Source of the DNA: Simplicispira lacusdiani
Lineage (GTDB): Bacteria; Pseudomonadota; Gammaproteobacteria; Burkholderiales; Burkholderiaceae_C
DNA: 64,000 nt
Reading direction: 5' to 3'
Assembly: GCF_003604195.1 (NCBI RefSeq)
Contig: NZ_QXGR01000014.1
Span: 1 to 64,000 of the forward strand
In this document: positions 43,609 to 50,804 of the stretch, piece by piece
How the letters are laid out: every line of letters begins with the position of its first letter
How positions within the stretch are numbered: position 1 is the stretch's first letter
Notes under the pieces: model-generated
What the model was told of the DNA's origin: nothing
Seen by the model: the letters and a program-made list of their open reading frames with translations, nothing else
Database searches by the model: none
Translations under genes and position numbers: made by a program

Positions 43609-44493
43609 ATGAGTCCCGACTTCAGCTACCGGCACCTGTACTACTTCTGGGTCGTCGCCAAGGAAGGCGGCATGGCGCGCGCTGCGGAACGCCTGGGCAT
43701 GGCCGTGCAGACCGTGAGCACGCAAGTGCGTGAGTTGGAGCGCTCCCTCGGCTATGCCTTGCTCAAGCCTGCGGGGCGCGGCGTGGCCCTCACCGACGCA
43801 GGGGTCGCCGCCCTGCGCCAGGCCGAGCAAATCTTCCAATTGGGCGAGCAACTGCCGGCCGCGCTGCGCGACGCCGTGGGCTCGCCCACCGTGCGCCTGG
43901 TGGTGGGCATCTCCGACGAGCTGCCCAAGCTGGCGGTCCGCAGCCTGCTGCAGCCGGTGATGCAGGAGCCGCACCTGCGGCTGCTGTGCCTGGTGGACGA
44001 GTTCGAGGACTTGCTGGGCGATTTGGCGCTGCACCGGCTTGATGTGGTCATCGCCGACCGCCCCGCGCCACCCAACCCCAACCTCAAGGTCTACAGCCAT
44101 TCGCTGGGCTCGTCGGCGCTGGCCTGGTACGCGCCCCCGTCGCTGTACGCGGGGGCCCGCCGGGGCTTTCCGCAATCCCTGGCCAAGGTGCCCGTGCTGC
44201 TGCCCACCAGCCATGCCGCCGTGCGCGCCCGGCTCGACCAGTGGTTCGAGCGCATGGCGATCACGCCGAACGTGACCGGCGAGTTCGAGGACAGCGCCTT
44301 GCTCAAGACCTTCGGCGCGGCAGGCATGGGCGTCTTTCCGATGGCCAGCCTGGTGCACGATGACCTGACGGCCCTGCATGGCGTGAGGCGCGTGGGCGCC
44401 TGCGAGGGCGTCGAGGAGCACTTCTTCGCGATTGGCGCGCGCAAGAAGGTGCTGCATCCGCTGGTGCAGCGGTTGTTGCCGGTGGAGCGCTAG
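43609..44493 (+). CDS. LysR-family regulator, NhaR-like
   Basis: A 294-residue LysR-type protein. The N-terminus RHLYYFWVVAKEGGMARAAE and AVQTVSTQVRELERSLGYAL is the NhaR-like HTH, with an effector domain after residue 90. NhaR activates Na+/H+ antiporter genes in enterics; here the neighbour is the USP-TerC-USP operon on the other strand, its likely target. The ATG at 43609 starts at the conserved SPDFSYRHL; a GTG at 43564 is in frame upstream. Confidence 0.9.
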   Translation: MSPDFSYRHLYYFWVVAKEGGMARAAERLGMAVQTVSTQVRELERSLGYALLKPAGRGVALTDAGVAALRQAEQIFQLGEQLPAALRDAVGSPTVRLVVGISDELPKLAVRSLLQPVMQEPHLRLLCLVDEFEDLLGDLALHRLDVVIADRPAPPNPNLKVYSHSLGSSALAWYAPPSLYAGARRGFPQSLAKVPVLLPTSHAAVRARLDQWFERMAITPNVTGEFEDSALLKTFGAAGMGVFPMASLVHDDLTALHGVRRVGACEGVEEHFFAIGARKKVLHPLVQRLLPVER

Positions 44494-44931
44494 CGCGGTT
44501 AGGGGGCGATCGCGGCGGGACCGTCGCGCTGGGACCTGTATTGCCGGTTGGCAACGGCCGTAGCTTGGGTTTTTGATGAAATAGGGCTCAAGCGATTATC
44601 AAATAAGCGCCAGCAGCTATTGTGTTAGGAGCGCTATTAGCCATCGTATGGATGGCTTGAACGCGGATTTTCCGGGGGCATAGTTATTGGTGCGATGGCG
44701 GTTCACGGCCGCAACCGACCCTCAGAATGAAAAAAAACCGGCGGTGGCTCAAGGCTGAAAGCGGATGCCTGTGAAGACCTTAGGCAACGGACTGCGGCAT
44801 TGACTCAGAATTCAGCATGCCAAATGCCCCAGGCGCTGCAAGGATGCCATCCGCTACATCGGACACCGTTGCTCGCTGCAACAGACAAAGTTTCTGGGCA
44901 AGACCGGTTTGGCTGGGTGTAAAAAAGCGGT
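44494..44931. other. AT-richer intergenic region with repeat family A copy 8
   Basis: 438 bp between the LysR-type gene and the two-gene low-GC cassette. Repeat family A copy 8 lies at about 44577-44640 (read on the minus strand: CAATAGCTGCTGGCGCTTAT, then TTGATAATCGCTTGAGCCC). The rest (44660-44930) has a base composition like the cassette, and I see no gene in it. Confidence 0.55.
44577..44640 (-). repeat. Dispersed repeat family A, copy 8 (left edge of the low-GC cassette)
   Basis: Opposite orientation to copy 9 at 46951-47000, so the two copies bracket the cassette as an inverted pair. It carries ATAGCTGCTGGCGCTTATTT on the minus strand. Confidence 0.7.
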
Positions 44932-45507
44932 CTAGTCTCCCTTCAGTCGTCCTTGAAGGAACTTTCCAGCGCCACCCTTTAGCTCGCTGCGGTCGATGAG
45001 CTTGCCCTGGAACTGGAAGTCCTGATCAATGCGAACGATCAGCAACTGCTCAAAGTTTCCTTGACGCTTGACCAGTACACGGTCGCTTGTCTTCTCTGGT
45101 GAGATTGTCTTAACCTCGACAAGCTTACCGCCAATCGTTCCGTCAGAGCCGGGTGCGTGGGTCGCATGGCGGCGAAGTCCAAACTTGATCTCCGCGTAGA
45201 TTTCTCCGAGTTCGCCCCAGACCTGTAGGTATCGGCCTGTGTTTTCGAAGTGGCGCGCCGCGCAGTCAACCAAGTCTTGGAAGATTTCCGTCTGCTCAAG
45301 GACGCTGAACGGAAAGCCCTCTCTGCTCCGGGCGGGCTCAACCGAGTGTGCATCCTCCTCAGGTTGGTCTTCAAGTTGGGCGTCCACCCACTCTCTGTCG
45401 ATGTGCTCCCACTCCCAAGGTGCTACCCCAGCACCCGCAGCATTAGCGATCTCGTCGGCGCTATAGCCACGGTCGTGCATCTCGTACAGAAAATCCCAAT
45501 CGCTCAT
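44932..45507 (-). CDS. Unknown protein with PD-(D/E)XK-like nuclease pattern
   Basis: A 191-residue protein that I cannot name. The N-terminal third is acidic (DWDFLYEMHDRGYSADEI; DQPEEDAHSVEPARS). The C-terminal part has WGELGEIYAE (97-106), D122 in APGSDG and E131-V-K133 in KLVEVKTIS, with strands after. The D-x8-E-x-K pattern following a GE-rich helix is what restriction-endonuclease-like folds show, and it resembles DUF6998-type domains. GGAAAGG precedes the ATG at 45507, which overlaps the stop of the upstream gene. Base composition is well below the flanks. A nuclease role is inference. Confidence 0.75.
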   Translation of the reverse strand: MSDWDFLYEMHDRGYSADEIANAAGAGVAPWEWEHIDREWVDAQLEDQPEEDAHSVEPARSREGFPFSVLEQTEIFQDLVDCAARHFENTGRYLQVWGELGEIYAEIKFGLRRHATHAPGSDGTIGGKLVEVKTISPEKTSDRVLVKRQGNFEQLLIVRIDQDFQFQGKLIDRSELKGGAGKFLQGRLKGD

Positions 45508-46697
45508 GCTTCGCCTTTCCAACTTAGAAAAGGTTTAAGTCGGTCATCGACGAAGTGATTTGGCCGCCATCCTTTCATGAATCGGTCTAATAGAAAGGCG
45601 TCTGCAGCGCCGGAAACCATGCCTCCGGTTGGATCGACGTAGCCGGTTCCAAGTGAGAACAGATAGCGAAGTGCCTTGACTGGCGCCTTGTCGGCCCATG
45701 TGTCTGCCTTCAAAGCTTCGATGTACTGGCTGATCAGCTTCTGATCCGGATTTGTTTTCGTCAACCAAGCTTTGAACTTGTGTGCTTTGTCCAAGACCTT
45801 CAAGAACTCAGCAAATGATCGTTCTCCGCTGTCGATGACCTCTCGAATGCTTGGGTAGTCGGCAAGAACAAGTTCCGAGAATTGCTCCCGTGTTTCACGA
45901 TTTCGGTCTGCGCGTTCGAACAAGTGCGCTTGCCTCCACCGAACCAGCGCCGAATTTGCAGTTGTCGTAATGAAATCTCCCCCGTAGAACGCTGCCAAGT
46001 GCATGTCCGCTCGCGACCACAAGATGAGATTGAGCAACGCGGCTGGCGTCAGCGGCTCAAGCACAGGATTCATACTCGCCCTGCGCTTGTTGACCGCTGC
46101 GAAGTCAACATTGGTAAACAGAAAATAGCCTAGGTCGCTGAGGACATAGTCAGCCTCAAGACTGTCTCCCGCGTCGTATCCGCCAGGTACTACGGCGAGT
46201 CCTGCACGCAGGAGCCCTTTCAGGGTCGCGCGATCTTTCGCATCCATGCGAGCTGCATTTGGGATGCCGCCCTTTACATAGTCATCTTTCTCCAAGCTCT
46301 TCAAAGGAACTAGATCGACAAAAGCTTGCGCTTGAGCCTTCGCCTTAAGTGCGTCGAGGCCGCTTTTGCGCAAACTGATCTCGATCCGTTCTGCCCGGTT
46401 CCTTCCGCGCACTTCCTCGTTGCCAATCAGCGTGATTGCGCCGAAATCATGCGCCTGAAATACGCCATGCGAGTGCGTAATGGTGGCTAAGGTCTCCTCA
46501 CAATGCACAGCCTGTAGGCGCTTCTCTTTCACAAGCGCCAAGATTTCGCTAAGGCTGCCGTCTCGCGCAAACGAAACCAGTGTTCCATGCCCGACAACGA
46601 TGCGAGTGTTTTGGTAGAAGAGAAGCGCCTCCGCGATGGCGCCCAGCGTAATGTTTCCAGCGTCCTCGCTACTCCTAAGTACGATGCTTTCGAACAA
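45504..46697 (-). CDS. Unknown 397-residue protein of the low-GC cassette
   Basis: Not recognised. A soluble, mixed alpha/beta protein without signal or membrane segments. Visible pieces: GNITLGAIAEALLFYQNTRI with VVGHGTLVSF near the start, CEETLATITHSHGVFQAHDF, a charged middle (about 100-150), DLGYFLFTNVDFAAVNKRRA, and a late GTGYVDPTGGMVSGAADAFL. The last gives a glycine-rich stretch but no known nucleotide motif. Its stop overlaps the start of the PD-(D/E)XK-like gene (ATGA), so the two are made together. I counted 30 G/C in 60 bases at 45541-45600 against 40 in 60 at 43681-43740 in the LysR gene. Transfer from another genome is likely. Confidence 0.8.
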   Translation of the reverse strand: MFESIVLRSSEDAGNITLGAIAEALLFYQNTRIVVGHGTLVSFARDGSLSEILALVKEKRLQAVHCEETLATITHSHGVFQAHDFGAITLIGNEEVRGRNRAERIEISLRKSGLDALKAKAQAQAFVDLVPLKSLEKDDYVKGGIPNAARMDAKDRATLKGLLRAGLAVVPGGYDAGDSLEADYVLSDLGYFLFTNVDFAAVNKRRASMNPVLEPLTPAALLNLILWSRADMHLAAFYGGDFITTTANSALVRWRQAHLFERADRNRETREQFSELVLADYPSIREVIDSGERSFAEFLKVLDKAHKFKAWLTKTNPDQKLISQYIEALKADTWADKAPVKALRYLFSLGTGYVDPTGGMVSGAADAFLLDRFMKGWRPNHFVDDRLKPFLSWKGEA

Positions 46698-47051
46698 GCT
46701 CCGATCCCTCCAGATTGGTTTTCATCATTCGCCGTGACCTCAACGGTCGGTGCAGTCACTTGTGTACGGTTGCCACCGCAGGCTTGCTCGCAAACTGCGT
46801 CCATTCCATTCATTCAGACCTGCCAGTCACGCTCGCGAGCGGAAGGACCACAACGGGCAGAAACCAGTTGCCTCTCGATGACTGCCGATCCTCAGCCTGT
46901 CTCGACCGCACTTGCCGCCCATGCCGCATCGAGCAGGATTTTGCTCTCGTATTGATAGCTTCTAGCGCTTATTAAATAAGCGCTGCGGCCGGTTTTTGCT
47001 CAGGATGCGGCAATGCGATGAGCCCCAGCCGGCAAGCCGCCGCCCCCGCCC
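46698..47051. other. Upstream region of the low-GC cassette, with repeat family A copy 9
   Basis: 354 bp. The promoter of the cassette should be in 46700-46800. Open frames on the plus strand here have no family resemblance. Copy 9 of repeat family A is at 46951-47000, next to the end of ppsR. Confidence 0.5.
46951..47000 (+). repeat. Dispersed repeat family A, copy 9 (right edge of the low-GC cassette)
   Basis: ATTGATAGCTTCT, then AGCGCTTATT (46964-46973) and AATAAGCGCT (46975-46984), then GCGGCCGGTTTTTGC. It follows the consensus in forward orientation and could terminate ppsR. Confidence 0.8.
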
Positions 47052-47873
47052 TCAGTACACCAACCGCTCCGGCCGGATCTCCTGCAGGATGGTCGTGGCG
47101 ATTTCCTCGATGGACTTGGTGGTGGACGACAGCCAGCGGATGCCCGCGCGGCGCATCATGGCCTCGGCCTCGGCCACCTCGTGGCGGCAGTTCTGCAGGC
47201 TGGCGTAGCGTGAGTCGGGGCGGCGTTCGCTGCGGATCTCGGACAGGCGCTCGGGGCTGATGGTCAGGCCGAAAATCTTCTTGCGGTGCGGCACCAGCGC
47301 GGGCGGGAGCTGGCGGCGTTCGAAGTCCTCGGGGATCAGCGGGTAGTTGGCGGCCTTCAGGCCGTGCTGCATGGCCAGGTACAGGCTGGTGGGGGTCTTG
47401 CCGCTGCGGCTCACGCCCACCAGGATCACATCGGCGCCTTCGAGATCGTGGTGCGTCTGCCCGTCATCGTGGGCCAGGCTGAAGTTGATGGCCTCGATGC
47501 GGTCGTGGTACTCCTTGCTCTTGCTGATGTCCGAGAAGCGCCCTACGCGGTGGTGTGATTTGATGCCCAGCTCCATCTCCAGCGGGTGCACGAAGGTGCC
47601 GAACATGTCCAGCAGCATGCCCTTGCAGCCTTCCTGGATGACCTTGAGCACCTCCATGTTCACCAGCGTGGTGAAGACGATGCACTTGCGCCCCTCCAGC
47701 TCGGCCGTGTGGTTGATCTGGCGCACGGCCTGGTGCGCCTTGTCCACGGTGTCGATGAAGGGCAGGCGCACATGCCTGGGCACCATTTCAAACTGTGCCA
47801 GGATGGCGTTGCCAAAGGTTTCGGCGGTGATGCCGGTGCCGTCGGAGACAAAAAATACGGTGCGCGAGTGCAT
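47052..47873 (-). CDS. ppsR: PEP synthetase regulatory protein (bifunctional kinase/pyrophosphorylase)
   Basis: A 273-residue DUF299 protein with FVSDGTGITAETFGNAILAQ, the P-loop GVSRSGKTP and YPLIPEDF, normal length. It phosphorylates PpsA on a threonine using ADP and removes it with inorganic phosphate. It is divergent from ppsA, the usual arrangement. A further frame extends far upstream, but family proteins start at MHSRTVFFVSDG, so I used the ATG at 47873 with AAGGG upstream. Confidence 0.95.
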   Translation of the reverse strand: MHSRTVFFVSDGTGITAETFGNAILAQFEMVPRHVRLPFIDTVDKAHQAVRQINHTAELEGRKCIVFTTLVNMEVLKVIQEGCKGMLLDMFGTFVHPLEMELGIKSHHRVGRFSDISKSKEYHDRIEAINFSLAHDDGQTHHDLEGADVILVGVSRSGKTPTSLYLAMQHGLKAANYPLIPEDFERRQLPPALVPHRKKIFGLTISPERLSEIRSERRPDSRYASLQNCRHEVAEAEAMMRRAGIRWLSSTTKSIEEIATTILQEIRPERLVY

Positions 47874-48065
47874 GGAGGCCCTTTTTAAAGCGTCAGCCCG
47901 TTGCCAGAAGCCCGGGCCTACAATTGCGCCCATTATCCGAATTCTCACCATGCGCGCCGCTGGCCTACAACCACAACGACAAAGCCGAGCCCCGCGCGTG
48001 GATGCCCGCCCATTGCTCCTTATGGGCATGGGCGCAGACCCAGTTTCAACTTCTGGAGCTTTCCC
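47874..48065. promoter_or_regulatory. Divergent ppsR/ppsA promoter region
   Basis: 192 bp; the stretch CCTACAATTGCGCCCATTAT (47918-47937) contains TACAAT, a possible -10 box of ppsA. No operator that I can name. Confidence 0.35.
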
Positions 48066-50456
48066 ATGTCTGCACTCTTCAACGCGACCGCCCTGGTCGT
48101 TCCGTTTGAAAACCTGAGAATGACCGACGTCGAGGTCGTTGGCGGCAAGAACGCCAGCCTCGGCGAGATGATCTCGCAGCTGCCCCAGGGCGTGCGCGTG
48201 CCCACGGGCTTCGCCACCACGGCCCATGCCTTCCGCGAATTCCTGGCCTACGACGGCCTGGCCGACAAGATCAGCGCCAAGCTGGCCGCCCTCGACACCG
48301 AGGACGTACGCGCGCTGGCGCAGGTGGGCGCCGAGATTCGTGCCCTGGTGGAGGCTCAGCCTTTCCCGGCCGATCTGGAAAAAGCCATCCGCGAGGAATT
48401 CGCGCGCCTGTCGGCGGGCAATCCGCATGCCAGCTTCGCCGTGCGCTCGTCCGCCACGGCGGAAGACCTGCCCGACGCGTCCTTCGCCGGCCAGCAGGAA
48501 ACCTTCCTGAACGTGCATGGCGCCGACGAGGTGCTGCACAAGATGAAGGAGGTGTTTGCCTCCCTCTACAACGACCGCGCCATCAGCTACCGCGTGCACA
48601 AGGGCTTCGCCCACGACGTGGTGGCCCTGTCGGCCGGCGTGCAGCGCATGGTGCGCTCCGACCTGGGCACGGCCGGCGTGATGTTCACCATCGACACCGA
48701 ATCGGGCTTTGAAGACGTGGTGTTCATCACCAGCAGCTACGGCCTGGGCGAGACGGTGGTGCAGGGCGCCGTGAACCCCGACGAGTTTTACGTGCACAAG
48801 CCCATGCTCAAGGCCGGCAAGCAGGCCGTGATCCGCCGCAACCTGGGCAGCAAGCTGGTCCAGATGGTGTTCTCCACGCCCGACGAGAAGAAGGCCACCG
48901 GCAAGCTGGTCAAGACCACCGACGTGCCCACCGAGTTGCGCAACCGCTATTCGCTCACCGACGCCGACGTGCAGCAGCTGGCGCAGTACGCGCTGGTGAT
49001 CGAGCAGCACTACGGCCGCCCCATGGACATCGAATGGGGCAAGGACGGCGAGGACGGCCTGCTCTACATCCTGCAGGCCCGCCCCGAGACCGTGAAGAGC
49101 CAGGTCCAGGGCCAGGCCGAGCTGCGCTACAAGCTCAAGGGCACGGGCACGGTGCTGGCCGAGGGCCGCGCCATCGGCCAGAAGATCGGCACCGGCCCGG
49201 TGCGCCTGGTGCACAACATTTCCGAGATGGACAAGGTGCAGCCCGGCGACGTGCTCGTCACCGACATGACCGACCCGAACTGGGAGCCCGTGATGAAGCG
49301 CGCCAGCGCCATCGTCACGAACCGGGGCGGGCGCACCTGCCACGCCGCCATCATCGCGCGCGAGCTGGGCATCCCGGCCGTGGTGGGCTGCGGCAACGCC
49401 ACCGACAAGCTGCTGGACGGCACCCTGGTCACCGTGAGCTGCGCCGAAGGCGACACCGGCCGCATCTACGACGGCCTGCTGGAAACCGAGGTCACCGAGG
49501 TGCAGCGCGGCACCATGCCGCCCATCCAGACCAAGATCATGATGAACGTGGGCAACCCGCAGCTCGCGTTCGACTTTGCCCAGCTGCCCAACGAGGGCGT
49601 GGGCCTGGCGCGGCTGGAGTTCATCATCAACAACAACATCGGCGTGCACCCCAAGGCCATCCTGGACTACCCGGCGGTGGATGCCGACCTGAAGAAGGCC
49701 GTGGAATCCGTGGCGCGCGGCCATGCCTCGCCCCGTGCCTTCTACGTGGACAAGGTGGCCGAGGGCGTGGCCACCATCGCGGCGGCCTTCTGGCCCAAGC
49801 CGGTCATCGTGCGCCTGTCGGACTTCAAGTCCAATGAATACCGCAAGCTCATCGGCGGCAGCCGCTACGAGCCCGAGGAAGAAAACCCCATGCTGGGCTT
49901 CCGTGGCGCGGCGCGCTATGTGAGCGCGGACTTCGGCGAGGCCTTCGCCATGGAGTGCGAGGCGCTCAAGCGCGTGCGCAACGACATGGGCCTGACCAAC
50001 GTGCAGGTGATGGTGCCCTTCGTGCGCACGCTGGGCCAGGCCGAGCGCGTGACGCAGCTGCTGGCGCAGCATGGCCTCAAGCGCGGCGAGAACGAGCTCA
50101 AGCTCATCATGATGTGCGAGATCCCGAGCAACGCCATCCTGGCCGAGCGCTTCCTGGAGTTCTTCGACGGCTTCTCCATCGGCTCGAACGACCTGACCCA
50201 GCTCACCCTGGGCCTGGACCGCGACTCGGGCCTGGAGCTGCTGGCGCAGGACTTCGACGAGCGCGACCCGGCCGTCGAGGCGCTGATCCACCTGGCCATC
50301 AAGGCCTGCCGCGCGCAGGGCAAGTACATCGGCATCTGCGGCCAGGGCCCCAGCGACCACCCCGACTTCGCCCAGTGGCTGGCCAAGGAAGGCATCACTT
50401 CCATCTCGCTCAACCCGGACAGCGTGATCGCCACCTGGCAGCAACTGGCGGGCTGA
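48066..50456 (+). CDS. ppsA: Phosphoenolpyruvate synthase
   Basis: A 796-residue three-domain enzyme: N-terminal ATP-binding (GGKNASLGEM; RSSATAEDLPDASFAGQQET), central phosphohistidine domain with TNRGGRTCHAAIIARELGIP (His in TCHAA, with the adjacent regulatory Thr), and a C-terminal PEP/pyruvate barrel with FRGAARY and GSNDLTQLTLGLDRDS. It makes PEP from pyruvate and ATP for growth on C3 acids. It is controlled by PpsR encoded divergently. Confidence 0.97.
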   Translation: MSALFNATALVVPFENLRMTDVEVVGGKNASLGEMISQLPQGVRVPTGFATTAHAFREFLAYDGLADKISAKLAALDTEDVRALAQVGAEIRALVEAQPFPADLEKAIREEFARLSAGNPHASFAVRSSATAEDLPDASFAGQQETFLNVHGADEVLHKMKEVFASLYNDRAISYRVHKGFAHDVVALSAGVQRMVRSDLGTAGVMFTIDTESGFEDVVFITSSYGLGETVVQGAVNPDEFYVHKPMLKAGKQAVIRRNLGSKLVQMVFSTPDEKKATGKLVKTTDVPTELRNRYSLTDADVQQLAQYALVIEQHYGRPMDIEWGKDGEDGLLYILQARPETVKSQVQGQAELRYKLKGTGTVLAEGRAIGQKIGTGPVRLVHNISEMDKVQPGDVLVTDMTDPNWEPVMKRASAIVTNRGGRTCHAAIIARELGIPAVVGCGNATDKLLDGTLVTVSCAEGDTGRIYDGLLETEVTEVQRGTMPPIQTKIMMNVGNPQLAFDFAQLPNEGVGLARLEFIINNNIGVHPKAILDYPAVDADLKKAVESVARGHASPRAFYVDKVAEGVATIAAAFWPKPVIVRLSDFKSNEYRKLIGGSRYEPEEENPMLGFRGAARYVSADFGEAFAMECEALKRVRNDMGLTNVQVMVPFVRTLGQAERVTQLLAQHGLKRGENELKLIMMCEIPSNAILAERFLEFFDGFSIGSNDLTQLTLGLDRDSGLELLAQDFDERDPAVEALIHLAIKACRAQGKYIGICGQGPSDHPDFAQWLAKEGITSISLNPDSVIATWQQLAG

Positions 50457-50483
50457 CGCCCAGGCACCGCACCCACGCCCGCC

Positions 50484-50804
50484 ATGCAGCCGCAGCAGCC
50501 CTCCGCGCCGGAAATGGCGGGGCCGTTCCCGCCGGACCTGCACGATGTGCGCCACCTCTGGCTCAAGGCGGGCCTGCTGCTGGCGTGGGCGCTGGTGTCC
50601 TTCGTCGCCATGTACTTCGCCCGTGACCTGGAGTCGCTCGTGGTGGGCTCCTGGCCCGTGGGCTACTGGGTGGCCGCGCAGGGCGGGGTGCTGGTGTTCA
50701 TCGCCATCGTGGTGATCTACTGCTGGGCGATGAACCGTTTCGAGCGGCAGGACGCGGAGCGCGCCGCCGCCGCGAAGGCGGAGACCGCGCGTCACGATGG
50801 CTGA
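50484..50804 (+). CDS. DUF4212 small subunit of a sodium/solute symporter
   Basis: A 106-residue protein with two membrane helices (WLKAGLLLAWALVSFVAMYF; GYWVAAQGGVLVFIAIVVIY) and a charged tail, the DUF4212 layout. These small proteins are encoded directly before the large symporter. It overlaps the symporter gene by 8 nt. Confidence 0.9.
   Translation: MQPQQPSAPEMAGPFPPDLHDVRHLWLKAGLLLAWALVSFVAMYFARDLESLVVGSWPVGYWVAAQGGVLVFIAIVVIYCWAMNRFERQDAERAAAAKAETARHDG

Noticed and set aside
44817..44999. A 60-codon plus-strand frame left of the low-GC cassette
   Set aside because: No ribosome site, no family resemblance, and it overlaps the end of the PD-(D/E)XK-like gene.
46800..46930. A possible mobile-element scar (gcggaaggaccacaacgggc region) upstream of the low-GC cassette
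   Set aside because: I could not find a matching second end, target duplication or transposase remnant, so a mobile element call is not supported.
46587..46955. A 122-codon plus-strand frame upstream of ppsR
   Set aside because: It overlaps the start of the cassette gene on the other strand, has no ribosome site and no recognisable features.
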